A stretch of 64,000 nt of DNA from a virus: the IMG/VR virus record IMGVR_UViG_3300022839_000006, positions 93,896-157,895 of that record. One strand, given 5' to 3'. A model generated the notes under the pieces. It worked only from the letters and a program-made list of their open reading frames with translations. It ran no database searches and was not told where the DNA came from. Positions 33,426 to 42,603 of this stretch are shown in pieces (within the stretch, counting starts at the first letter, position 1; each line of letters begins with the position of its first letter). Position numbers and translations under genes: made by a program.

Positions 33426-35996
33426 TTATGTAATTAGGTATTGAAAGCCGGTTTCGGCAAGCACGACTGCGTCATCTTCTATGTAATCAGCAGCAACATC
33501 TAGGCCAATGTCAGTAATTCTAGGTGCTGGTAATGTTATATTTATTTCGATTATGTCTGTTTTTCCAAATTTAGTGAATAGTTTAAGTCCTGCAGGATGC
33601 ATTAATTCTTTGTATTCTTCTTGATATACGTTGGTCGATACATCAGTATTTATTTCGTATGAATAGTCCTGATAGTAGAAACTATCTTGTATGACCTTGT
33701 TGCTGTTAAGATGTGAAAAGAAGCTTACCCAACGACCTTCGGTTAAACCTTGGCTTCTTGCCGAAGCAATTCCCTCAGCATCGGGACTAGAATCAAGCAA
33801 AATGAACAAGTCAGTATTTTCCTGATACCAAGTCTCTTTGACTAGCTGAGGCACAATTATATTCTTCCATCTGTCAACGATACCTTCACTTGCAGTGCCA
33901 TCTGCAATCTTTTCAAATTGAAGAACGTCTAGTGAACCAAAATGTTCATTCTCGTCAATGTCCCCGTATGCAAAGCCATCATAATATATTGTTCTTAGAA
34001 ATAGATCAAGTTCCACAGATTTAAGATTGCTATCTACCGCACATTTTAAAAGTTCTACTGCAAACGTTCCACCTTGAGAAGCTGGTTTTGGTCGAATTGG
34101 TATTACATTTTCTCTGTCTCTTTTTGTAATGTTATACAACCGAACAGTGGCATCGTCTCGATAAGCAAAGCCACTATCAATTATATCTAATTTTTCTATT
34201 TTGCCAGTAACTGTTTCAACAATCCCGTTTATTTTTGCATTGAGACCCATTGGTTGTGAATCGAGGTCTCTTGATATTGTGCTAATAGATATTGGTATTG
34301 AACCGTTTTCTTTAAATAGTGGTTGTGTTTGTACAAACGATTCAAAGGTAAGCTGAGTAACGTATATATTATTTCCCTCAACTTTTACTACTCTGCCTTT
34401 TACTTCAACTGTTGTGTTTATGCCATCAAAACTTTGTATTACTTTTGATTGTACGAGAGTGTCGTCTTCAAAAATAACAACACCAGCAACAGGAAGTGTC
34501 CGTATAATTTGATCACGCAGATTAAATCTGCGTATGATATTCTCTCTAGCAACAACGAAGGTATCGCTGAAATATTCTGTCCCTGGATTAATATTTGCCA
34601 AAGCAGCGAGAACACCTATCGTAAACGTCTCTGGTACGAAAGCTACATTTAAACGTGTGCTCAACTTAGGGACTATGGAATTTACTCTAGTTCCACTCAT
34701 TTCAAGCAGTGCGGGTGGTATCTGCGAATAATTTGACGAATTTATTGGAACGTCTAAATAATTTTCAATTGTGTCCACAATAACAGTAATGGTTTCGGTA
34801 TCACTTATCGACCCTATATCAGCACTTGCAGAACTGTTAGTATCTGTAACGAATACAGGTTCTACCGTGATGTTGTCTATTCTGTCTAGAGTCGAAACAT
34901 CATAACCGCCTTCTAAGAAATACGTGGTCGGGTCTGCAATAGCTTCTGATGTTGTTGTGTCAAGTCTTAGTCCCACTGAAATGTTATTTTGTCCGATTAT
35001 CGATGCTGTAACAGTTGTTCCATAGCTGTTAATTTGTTGAACATTTTCGCCTACAATAAATTTTATATCGACCGCGGCAGCTAATGGATCTGGATCTGCA
35101 AAAAACAGAGATTGAGTGGAAATTTCGACGTCTGTATCTGAAGTAGTATAACCATAGCCGCCAGATACAATATCAAATACAATCTCGCCTGTAAGTTCGT
35201 CTGAAACTTTTGTAACTCTGCCCTTTGCTCCATAACCAGTAGACGATTCTATTTCTATAATATCGCCAATTTGGTTATTGCTTCTAGGTGCATTAGTCAC
35301 ATCAACAGTTTTAAGCGAACCATATACCCTGCCGTAAGTTGCATCGGGGTCGGCACTGTATATAACATCAAACCCTTTAAATTCGCCTCTTACATCACTC
35401 AAGAAAATGATGGGTATAATAGAATTTTGAATATTTACGAAGTAGACACTATCGACAAATGCTTCTGCTTGCGATTTATCTCCAAGTATTCTTTTGTTGA
35501 CAATGTCGTTAAACGGAATGATACTATCAACTGCATGAAGTTGAATAAACGTACCTACCTTCCACTTGGATGATGACAGCCTCAGCATATCTTCTGAAGG
35601 ATAATAAATCTCTACTTCAGCGTCAAAAAACAACTTGAAGAACAGCTCTATGCCTTCTTTCGACCCTTTTCTGCGATATAGATCAAGTATGTTCTTTACA
35701 ATAAATCTTGTGTCTTCTTCAAAAAACAAACCGCTCAGAAACTTGTTCTTGAAGTATATAAGCATCCTTTCAAGAGTCGTATCAATGTTGCGATACTCAT
35801 ACATTCTTCGAGCATTGTATATCGATTGATTTTCTTCCGATTCAAGAAATTCATAATAGCCTTTGACGAGCTCTACGAGTTCTTTGCCTTCTTCTCTGTA
35901 GATTGCAGGAAACTGATTTTCTATGAGGTATGATATCTTTTTTGGTTCAGCAAATACGTAATCTGAAAGACGAATATCGTTTAGGTTTTCTGTCAT
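33426..35996 (-). CDS. gp7: Baseplate wedge protein gp7-like
   Basis: 856 aa (T4 gp7 is 1032 aa). The N-terminal ~150 residues are helical and tail-protein-I-like (FPAIYREEGKELVELVKGYY, DLYRRKGSKEGIELFFKLFF). The remainder is repeated beta domains (YGAKGRVTKVSDELTGEIVF). It follows gp6 with a 4-nt overlap and precedes gp8, matching T4 gp6-gp7-gp8. gp7 is the first scaffold for wedge assembly in T4. Direct similarity to T4 gp7 is not obvious by eye, so the call leans on synteny. Confidence 0.7.
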   Translation of the reverse strand: MTENLNDIRLSDYVFAEPKKISYLIENQFPAIYREEGKELVELVKGYYEFLESEENQSIYNARRMYEYRNIDTTLERMLIYFKNKFLSGLFFEEDTRFIVKNILDLYRRKGSKEGIELFFKLFFDAEVEIYYPSEDMLRLSSSKWKVGTFIQLHAVDSIIPFNDIVNKRILGDKSQAEAFVDSVYFVNIQNSIIPIIFLSDVRGEFKGFDVIYSADPDATYGRVYGSLKTVDVTNAPRSNNQIGDIIEIESSTGYGAKGRVTKVSDELTGEIVFDIVSGGYGYTTSDTDVEISTQSLFFADPDPLAAAVDIKFIVGENVQQINSYGTTVTASIIGQNNISVGLRLDTTTSEAIADPTTYFLEGGYDVSTLDRIDNITVEPVFVTDTNSSASADIGSISDTETITVIVDTIENYLDVPINSSNYSQIPPALLEMSGTRVNSIVPKLSTRLNVAFVPETFTIGVLAALANINPGTEYFSDTFVVARENIIRRFNLRDQIIRTLPVAGVVIFEDDTLVQSKVIQSFDGINTTVEVKGRVVKVEGNNIYVTQLTFESFVQTQPLFKENGSIPISISTISRDLDSQPMGLNAKINGIVETVTGKIEKLDIIDSGFAYRDDATVRLYNITKRDRENVIPIRPKPASQGGTFAVELLKCAVDSNLKSVELDLFLRTIYYDGFAYGDIDENEHFGSLDVLQFEKIADGTASEGIVDRWKNIIVPQLVKETWYQENTDLFILLDSSPDAEGIASARSQGLTEGRWVSFFSHLNSNKVIQDSFYYQDYSYEINTDVSTNVYQEEYKELMHPAGLKLFTKFGKTDIIEINITLPAPRITDIGLDVAADYIEDDAVVLAETGFQYLIT

Positions 35997-37777
35997 CTGA
36001 TTTCTACTACATTAATTGTTACATCTTCGTCCTTGAGCACCAACACTCTTCCTTTAGGTGACGAGACGTTCTTCTCTTGTGTATTTGCTGATACCCTTAT
36101 TCCGGCACCAGCGTATGAATCGACCACGAAGTCAGACAGCCTTGCAATACCGTTCTTGTAGTCAACAGTACCGACATTTCGTCTTATTATATCGAAGATT
36201 CCTTCATTTCTTCGGGCTTCGTTGATGATATTAATAATACCCAAGCCGTCATCTTCAAAGATTGCATTAATACCATCATACACAAAAACACTACTACGAA
36301 CAAACGTATTATAACTTAGAGTATTATTAGATTGTAAGAATATTCCCTGACTTGCCAGTGAAGTGCCAAAATCAAATTTCGGATTGTCGCTTTTCTTAAA
36401 CTCTGGAGAATAGAGAATATACGGTAGTGCATCGAGCGTGTTACTTGTGATGGAAGCATTGCTATTATCTATTAGTGTCGACGCTCTTGATACTTCAAAT
36501 ACAGCACCAAACTTTTCAAGTGATGTGATGTTGTACTGAGTCAACACTTCTCTTACTGCCTGCTCCAAATCAGACTTTGATTGAGATGTCTGCTTAGGTG
36601 AATAGAATAGATTTATGCTCAGGGTGACATAAAGGAATTCAGGCGGCAAGAATATAGGCTGAATTGCAACAGGTGTCTTATCTCTTAGATACACTTCATA
36701 ATTTCTAGCCGCAGCTTCTGACAGACCACCGTCAAGATTGACAGATATAGCAACTTTGCCATAACGTGGCGGGTCCAATTCGTCGCCGCCGTAAACAGAA
36801 ATGTCTCTTATTTCATTGAATCTCTGCTTCAGCAATACTTCGTAGTCTCTTTCAGTTACTGCTCTTTCCTGTATCTGAATTGACCGGGGTGCAAAAAACT
36901 TCGTGTCTTCAATTGTCTCTTTTTCTGCTCCGCCCGCTGCGTGCGTAACTGTAGTAACCGTGACATTGCTTTTGAACGCAGTAGAAAATCTGCAAGCTCC
37001 GTTTGCTTCTGTACCGCTTGAGAGCCTGTAAATAACTCTTATCTGCTCGTTTGCCGCTGGAGTTCTACCAAATCTGTTGTTACCGAATATGATTTCATAT
37101 GTGCTATCGAAGCTTGGCTCAATATAAAAAACAGGATCATCCGCTGCGACACCAAAGATGTCCCCTCGGTATACATATTCAATTCTATCGAGTGGCTCAT
37201 CGAAAGACTCAAATACCTTGATGCTTGATGTGTCAATATTTTGATTTAAAAGCCTAATTGTGTTTCTTGTTCCTGTAACAAAGAATGCTTCATCAACAAT
37301 TTCTCCCTCGAAGATGTCAACACCTTCAACTACATACTTGCCACTTGTTGTATCTTTTCTGGCGATGTACGTCTCGTTTGTAAAGAAGTTATACCTATCA
37401 CCTGCATGAGTGGTTGTAAACCTAGTATTTTCTGGTATTACAATGGTTGAGCTAGTACTATTAGTGTCAGATATTGAGATGTTAACGGAAGACACCGCAG
37501 ATGTTGAAGACCTAGGTAGATAGTTTAACTCTTTCGCGTGCGATACAACTGAATTTTCCATCTGTGCAGTATCAAGAAACATCTCAGATATTGCCATATT
37601 AGTATAAAAGTTGTTCTGATATGTGTTGTATGCCAACACATCAAGTAATACTGACATGTTAGAACCTTCAAAGTCAAAATCTTTGAAGCGGTCAGCGGGG
37701 TCCGCTCTTAGATATTCTTTAAGTTGATTTTTAACTCGAAAGAAGTCTAGCTCTGTGATGGGTGTCTTCAATGACAT
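35993..37777 (-). CDS. gp6: Baseplate wedge subunit gp6
   Basis: 594 aa (T4 gp6 is 660 aa). The N-terminal signature LDVLAYNTYQNNFYTNMAIS with NMSVLLD before it and FLDTAQMENSVVSHAKELNY after is the conserved gpJ/gp6 motif. ERAVTERDYEVLLKQRFNEI and VAISVNLDGGL are further conserved blocks. gp6 forms the inner ring of the baseplate that governs contraction. It lies 4 nt downstream of gp25, its partner in the wedge, and overlaps gp7-like by 4 nt. Confidence 0.93.
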   Translation of the reverse strand: MSLKTPITELDFFRVKNQLKEYLRADPADRFKDFDFEGSNMSVLLDVLAYNTYQNNFYTNMAISEMFLDTAQMENSVVSHAKELNYLPRSSTSAVSSVNISISDTNSTSSTIVIPENTRFTTTHAGDRYNFFTNETYIARKDTTSGKYVVEGVDIFEGEIVDEAFFVTGTRNTIRLLNQNIDTSSIKVFESFDEPLDRIEYVYRGDIFGVAADDPVFYIEPSFDSTYEIIFGNNRFGRTPAANEQIRVIYRLSSGTEANGACRFSTAFKSNVTVTTVTHAAGGAEKETIEDTKFFAPRSIQIQERAVTERDYEVLLKQRFNEIRDISVYGGDELDPPRYGKVAISVNLDGGLSEAAARNYEVYLRDKTPVAIQPIFLPPEFLYVTLSINLFYSPKQTSQSKSDLEQAVREVLTQYNITSLEKFGAVFEVSRASTLIDNSNASITSNTLDALPYILYSPEFKKSDNPKFDFGTSLASQGIFLQSNNTLSYNTFVRSSVFVYDGINAIFEDDGLGIINIINEARRNEGIFDIIRRNVGTVDYKNGIARLSDFVVDSYAGAGIRVSANTQEKNVSSPKGRVLVLKDEDVTINVVEIR

Positions 37778-37781
37778 TTGA

Positions 37782-38222
37782 TTACCTTACTCGTTCTATA
37801 AATACAGTTACAGATATCGGATCTTCGCTACTCTTCACGTAAAAATAAATTATTACTTTTACTTTGTTGTCACCGTAAAGAGAAGTGACATCAACGTCAA
37901 TCAGAGACACTCTCGGTTCAAAGTTATTTATAACATCTTTTACACGTTCTTCTAGAATTTTAAGAGTAACGGGCGTTGCGTTCTCAAATAATGATGCTCT
38001 TACGTCAGAGCCGAGATTGGGTTGAAACAATCGTTCTCCACGGTCAGTTAGAATTAAGTTCTTTAGAGATTCTTTGATGGATTCCTCATTGCTTTTTAGT
38101 GCCAAATCCAAAGACAGTGGATTTATTGTCAGATCTTTATGAAAGTCTGTGTATATTACCCGCTTCTTCCGTAGTGGCGAAACTCTAGGTATTGGGCTGA
38201 GTGGATCGTTTAATGTGGTCAT
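37782..38222 (-). CDS. gp25: Baseplate wedge subunit gp25
   Basis: 146 aa (T4 gp25 is 132 aa). The family fold is visible from YTDFHKDLTINPLSLDLALK, SIKESLKNLILTDRGERLFQ and PNLGSDVRASLFENATPVT, with EPRVSLIDVDV near the end. gp25 forms the central beta-hairpin linking inner baseplate to the sheath, conserved in all contractile systems. It is flanked by the M15-peptidase structural gene and by gp6 with gaps of 3-4 nt. Confidence 0.95.
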   Translation of the reverse strand: MTTLNDPLSPIPRVSPLRKKRVIYTDFHKDLTINPLSLDLALKSNEESIKESLKNLILTDRGERLFQPNLGSDVRASLFENATPVTLKILEERVKDVINNFEPRVSLIDVDVTSLYGDNKVKVIIYFYVKSSEDPISVTVFIERVR

Positions 38223-38225
38223 ATC

Positions 38226-40367
38226 TTATGCTCCTTTTGCTCCTGATGGACCTGATAGTTGGTAATACTGAAAATAACCCCAATCCCTTGAATCTGATGT
38301 ATCAATGTGAGTAAAAGTGCTGTATGACCCAAACCCTCTAAAACCAACCTGATATGCAAGGTTCATAAATTTTATCTGGTTGGCCTGACCGCTGATATTA
38401 CAATCAAACGCTTTTCCTGCTAGGTGCAAAGATCCGCGAGCACCTCCTGCTGATGCGTTTGCTTGAGGATTTCTAAACGCACTGACTACATTGAAAGGCG
38501 AACCCCAACGCTGAACTAGTTTGTATAGCTTATACATTGCCTCTGTATCTACTCCGCCTCCGATGGAAATTGGAGTAAACCCCGCTTTGCCTGATATCTT
38601 CGACGAAGGCCCAGGAGTGTAGGTAATACCGCCCATGCCCTTCAGAGCCTCTTCGTACGATGGAAACTCGTAACCCTCTGAGGTATTTGGCGTTGGTCCA
38701 AAGCCGTCGTATGGTAGTGTGCCCTGTGGCAAATTCACGATGCTGCCCGACGACACGGTAGTAGCTGGAATTAATCCTGCCTGAGTAAATGCCGACACTC
38801 TTGCGCTTGTATCGAATCTGGTTGCTCCTGCCTGCATTGTACTCAAGGTTCTTCTATTGCCAGCAGCAGACAAAACCCTATCTGCTTCTCTGTATTGGTT
38901 ATGCAACTCTTCTAGTGGCTTTGAAGTCCCATCATATATCCTTTGAATTTCTGCATTGAGATTGCTAAAGCGAAGAACGACAAAATCAACTTCTTCCTTT
39001 TTTGATTCTCTGTATTTTTGAGACGCAATGGCAATTTGTCCTTTTACCACATCCTTCATCTGATTAGTTGTGTCGTCAGTTGACGCTTTTTGGGCGTCCG
39101 CCAGTAAGCCTGCGTTCTTTGCATAAACAGCACCCATATTGAAATTGAAACTGTTATTCAATGATTTTGAGTTGAAGAAGTGTATCTTAGATTTAAGTTG
39201 AGATACTGCAGTGTCAATGCTGTTTGATAGCTGTTCGTGTAGATTATCTAGCACGCCCACAGCTGCATATGATCTTGAAAGTTCTCTCAATCTGTCTGAT
39301 TCTACTTCAAGCGACAGTCCCGTATCTTTTGATGCTTTGCCCAAGGAAGAAAATGATGATGAAAGGTTGCCATTTAATGCACTCTTGATTAAATTGCTTA
39401 TCTCTAATGTTCTGGCCGGATCTGTGACAGAAACTTGTTCTGCTTCAACATAAAGACCTTTTGCCAAAGTATCAATTGTGCTTGTCACAGCAACAAAATC
39501 ACTGTACATTTTAAAATTTAACTCGCCTGTCAAAACTGACAGTGTCGACAAATAAGACAACAGTGAATCTATGCTGACCTTTGATATTGGGCAGGTAAGT
39601 TCGTTGTTCGCATCTTTAATGCTATCTATGAATGAAACAACGTTGCGTATTAGAGATATTAACGCTAGTGCCTCTGTAATGCCAAAATTAGAAGCAAAGA
39701 TGTTACCCAGTGACACAGTAGTTATCTGTGTCACTGCTACCATGTTAGCAACCAATTCTTGAATAGTCTGAACGAGCGATAAAAGTTTGTCGGTTATGCT
39801 TATTAGTTCATCAAGCTTCGCGCCAATTGAATTGACTAAGCTGTTAAATTCGTCAATAAATGAGTATAGGTTCCCAAAAGGATCCTTTGTTGGAGGTATG
39901 GCTGCATATACGTTTCTTACTGCAAAGCACGGGCTGATTATATCGATTCTTGTGCCAAGGCTTTCAAGATACTTTTCAGTAAGATCAATGAATCTAGTAG
40001 GTTTTGATGCTACTTGCAAACTCAGTAAAACTGGATCGATTCCATTTATTTCGATTATTTGATTTACTTCTGCTGATGACAAATCGTTTATGATGAACTG
40101 AGAGTTTGTAGTAGTTGCCGTTGAAGCACCTAAAGTAATTCTTTTCTCTAGTATAGGATACTCGTCAGAAAATAATCTAGATGTGATAGCCAGAGAGTTT
40201 CTTGTATTGCGATACTTTTTTATCTCTGAGTTTATCAAGTCGGTGTTGCTATTTAATAGCGACACGTTGAGATTTTCAATCCCCATTGAAGTAGAAAACA
40301 GATCCTCGGATGCTGCCTGCAACATATTAACTAAATCTTCTGAGTAACTACAATCTTTAATGTTCAT
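38226..40367 (-). CDS. Baseplate-region structural protein with M15 peptidase domain
   Basis: 713 aa. The first ~580 residues are mostly helical with coiled coils (SKREDVDFVV-like charged runs, DLINSEIKKYRNTRNSLAIT) and no recognised fold. The C-terminal ~110 residues are a zinc D,D-peptidase of the M15 type: RGSLHLAGKAFD gives the H-x6-D ligands, and TFTHIDTSD the third His. The enzyme would cut peptidoglycan crosslinks. It sits between gp5, which carries a tail lysozyme, and gp25, so both may open the cell wall during tail penetration. Delivery at the hub is inferred from context. Confidence 0.82.
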   Translation of the reverse strand: MNIKDCSYSEDLVNMLQAASEDLFSTSMGIENLNVSLLNSNTDLINSEIKKYRNTRNSLAITSRLFSDEYPILEKRITLGASTATTTNSQFIINDLSSAEVNQIIEINGIDPVLLSLQVASKPTRFIDLTEKYLESLGTRIDIISPCFAVRNVYAAIPPTKDPFGNLYSFIDEFNSLVNSIGAKLDELISITDKLLSLVQTIQELVANMVAVTQITTVSLGNIFASNFGITEALALISLIRNVVSFIDSIKDANNELTCPISKVSIDSLLSYLSTLSVLTGELNFKMYSDFVAVTSTIDTLAKGLYVEAEQVSVTDPARTLEISNLIKSALNGNLSSSFSSLGKASKDTGLSLEVESDRLRELSRSYAAVGVLDNLHEQLSNSIDTAVSQLKSKIHFFNSKSLNNSFNFNMGAVYAKNAGLLADAQKASTDDTTNQMKDVVKGQIAIASQKYRESKKEEVDFVVLRFSNLNAEIQRIYDGTSKPLEELHNQYREADRVLSAAGNRRTLSTMQAGATRFDTSARVSAFTQAGLIPATTVSSGSIVNLPQGTLPYDGFGPTPNTSEGYEFPSYEEALKGMGGITYTPGPSSKISGKAGFTPISIGGGVDTEAMYKLYKLVQRWGSPFNVVSAFRNPQANASAGGARGSLHLAGKAFDCNISGQANQIKFMNLAYQVGFRGFGSYSTFTHIDTSDSRDWGYFQYYQLSGPSGAKGA

Positions 40368-40377
40368 ATATTACCTT

Positions 40378-42603
40378 TTATGCAAAGCCTGTTTGGTCTG
40401 GCGTGATAACCGATCTTGTGGGCGGAATGTCAATCCCGTCTTGCTCAGTTGTTGTTGCTTCTGTTGGCTGTTCAGCTGTGTCAGCCTGTTCGCCCGCAGC
40501 AGTTGGGTCGTAGTTAAAGTCTGGCGCATCAAGTTGTTGCTTTACAAGAGCAGGGTCAGAGTTCCCACCCGCCAAATCTATGATATCGTCTATGTAAACA
40601 GTAGGACCGCTTATATGCACGTTCCCTGCACCTGTCACACGCACTTCTGAGCCTGCATTCGCATGGATTGATCCAGAACCACCATCAAGATAAAGCGTAG
40701 AAGATTTCAGAGAAACCAGTCCGCTCGAATTGATGTTGGTAGTTGCATTTGATTCGAGCATCATATTAGCTTCAGATTTGATACTCATAAAGCTTTCTGA
40801 CTTCATGACTATTGCAGCACCTGAATTTATTCTCAGATTGCCAGTTGCTTGCAAGGATATGGTCCCTTCCCCAGAATTTAAATATAGATTCTGTGTAGGG
40901 TTAAGGAAAACATTGCCTTTTGCTTTCATGTGTAAACTATCATTGGACTCCAGATACACACCTTTTTCGCCAGTGACACTTGTCCAATCACCGCCAAGGC
41001 GCATATTCTTCGATTTGGTATTAAACGATTCAACAGATTGCATTATAATATTCTTTTTAGCGCGAACTTGGAAGTTTTCTATATTTGCCTCGATGCCTAT
41101 CGATGCGCTTCGAATGTCGGTTCTGTCTGCTGCGTTCAGTTCAAGCTTGCCAGCGCCGCCGATCATTATATTTCCATGAACTATTTGCTTGTAGTCACCT
41201 TGAATTTCCTCAACTTTATTTCCCTTAATAAGCATGTGGCAATCACCGTCAATTGTTACAAGGTTATTCCCCTTGATATAGACGTGGTGGTTTCGATCGT
41301 GGATATCGTAGCTGTCGCCTGTATTTTTGTTTGTTGTAGACGTTGCTGCAATTTGGATATAAGATCCGTTTTTGTGCCAGATCATAATACGTTCTGCATT
41401 TGGAGTATCGTCAAGCTCGATCGAGTGACCAGATGCAGTTTCGATGACTCTATTATAAGGGTACTGTGCTGCGTATGCTGATGCTGGTTCTTCCCACGAA
41501 GTGGTCTCGACTGTTTCTGTTGAAGAACTATCCATATATCCGCTATATGTATTATTGGTCCCTGCTTGACCTGTGCTCGCAACGTCGAACTTGGTTTCGT
41601 CACCAAAATTAATTGTTGCTAATCTTTGTGCTTCTGCTATTCTTTTTCCCATATTGGGAATTCCTGGGCGTAGATTTTGCTCAGAGAAAATACGTGCCGC
41701 CTGTACTGGATCATTGGCGGCTGCAAGCGATCTTCCTGATCTTGCTTCTGTGGTGTTGAGTTCTTCCACTAAAAAGTCTAATTGAAAATCTACATTCGAA
41801 ACAGGGACACCACGTGCACGCGCGGCAGTCTCTAATGCTACTCTGCGCGGCCCTGTCCACTGAATTAAGCCAAGGCCGCCTCTACTGCCTGCAACGGTAG
41901 GCGATATTTCATTTATTCCAGCATCTAATCCACTTTCAGCAACCATATTAGCAATGACACCTCTCGAGGCAGCATCTGACAGTCCTCTGCGGCGCAATCC
42001 ATTATAAACAGATTCTTCATTTGCACCGGGAGTCCCAGTTCTGCTTGTCGGTGCTTGCCCCGTCTCGCTAATATCAATTCCCCAAGCATTTCCATTTCCG
42101 ATGCTGGTGTGATTTTTAATCTTACCACCGCCAATGGGGACATTCTTAACACGGTTTGTTTCAAGCGTCTCGTTATATGTCTCATTTAAAAACTCACCAG
42201 TCGCAAGTTTCGACATCGGAGATAAGCCTAAATCTCTTGGTCTTGAACCCTGTGCTTGTCTATCATAATTTTCTACTGGTATTGCTCCCCAGCCCGTCGC
42301 TGATGGGTCAATGACAGAAGTAACTTGGGTAGGTATCAAACCAAGAACCATTGGCTGCTGTGCATCTCTGCCATCTATAAAGAAACCAAATATCCAAGCA
42401 TTGAGTGGAGGTATTGTAAAGTTTACATCATGACTGCCAATAATAAGTGTTGCCCAAGGAAGGTCTTCTGTTGGCACGTCTTGGTTTGACCCATGCACGC
42501 CAAAAGCTCTTACTTGCACTCTACCTTCTGCACGAGGATCTTCTCGGTTTTCAACTACGCCAATAAAGAAAAGAGGTTGAATAAAGCCAAGACCAGTGTC
42601 CAT
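40378..42603 (-). CDS. gp5: Baseplate hub subunit and tail lysozyme gp5
   Basis: 741 aa (T4 gp5 is 575 aa). The N-terminal OB fold is ENREDPRAEGRVQVRAFGVH then LPWATLIIGS and PLNAWIFGFFIDG. The middle (~residues 190-335) is a phage tail lysozyme of the Phage_lysozyme2 type rather than the T4-lysozyme fold: GLSDAASRGVIANMVAESGL, GLGLIQWTGPRRVAL. The C-terminal ~350 residues form a triple beta-helix needle (IQGDYKQIVHGNIMIGGAGK, LYLNSGEGTISLQATGNL). It is preceded by the gp27-like hub gene with a 1-nt overlap. Swapped lysozyme type versus T4 is seen in sequence. Confidence 0.92.
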   Translation of the reverse strand: MDTGLGFIQPLFFIGVVENREDPRAEGRVQVRAFGVHGSNQDVPTEDLPWATLIIGSHDVNFTIPPLNAWIFGFFIDGRDAQQPMVLGLIPTQVTSVIDPSATGWGAIPVENYDRQAQGSRPRDLGLSPMSKLATGEFLNETYNETLETNRVKNVPIGGGKIKNHTSIGNGNAWGIDISETGQAPTSRTGTPGANEESVYNGLRRRGLSDAASRGVIANMVAESGLDAGINEISPTVAGSRGGLGLIQWTGPRRVALETAARARGVPVSNVDFQLDFLVEELNTTEARSGRSLAAANDPVQAARIFSEQNLRPGIPNMGKRIAEAQRLATINFGDETKFDVASTGQAGTNNTYSGYMDSSSTETVETTSWEEPASAYAAQYPYNRVIETASGHSIELDDTPNAERIMIWHKNGSYIQIAATSTTNKNTGDSYDIHDRNHHVYIKGNNLVTIDGDCHMLIKGNKVEEIQGDYKQIVHGNIMIGGAGKLELNAADRTDIRSASIGIEANIENFQVRAKKNIIMQSVESFNTKSKNMRLGGDWTSVTGEKGVYLESNDSLHMKAKGNVFLNPTQNLYLNSGEGTISLQATGNLRINSGAAIVMKSESFMSIKSEANMMLESNATTNINSSGLVSLKSSTLYLDGGSGSIHANAGSEVRVTGAGNVHISGPTVYIDDIIDLAGGNSDPALVKQQLDAPDFNYDPTAAGEQADTAEQPTEATTTEQDGIDIPPTRSVITPDQTGFA

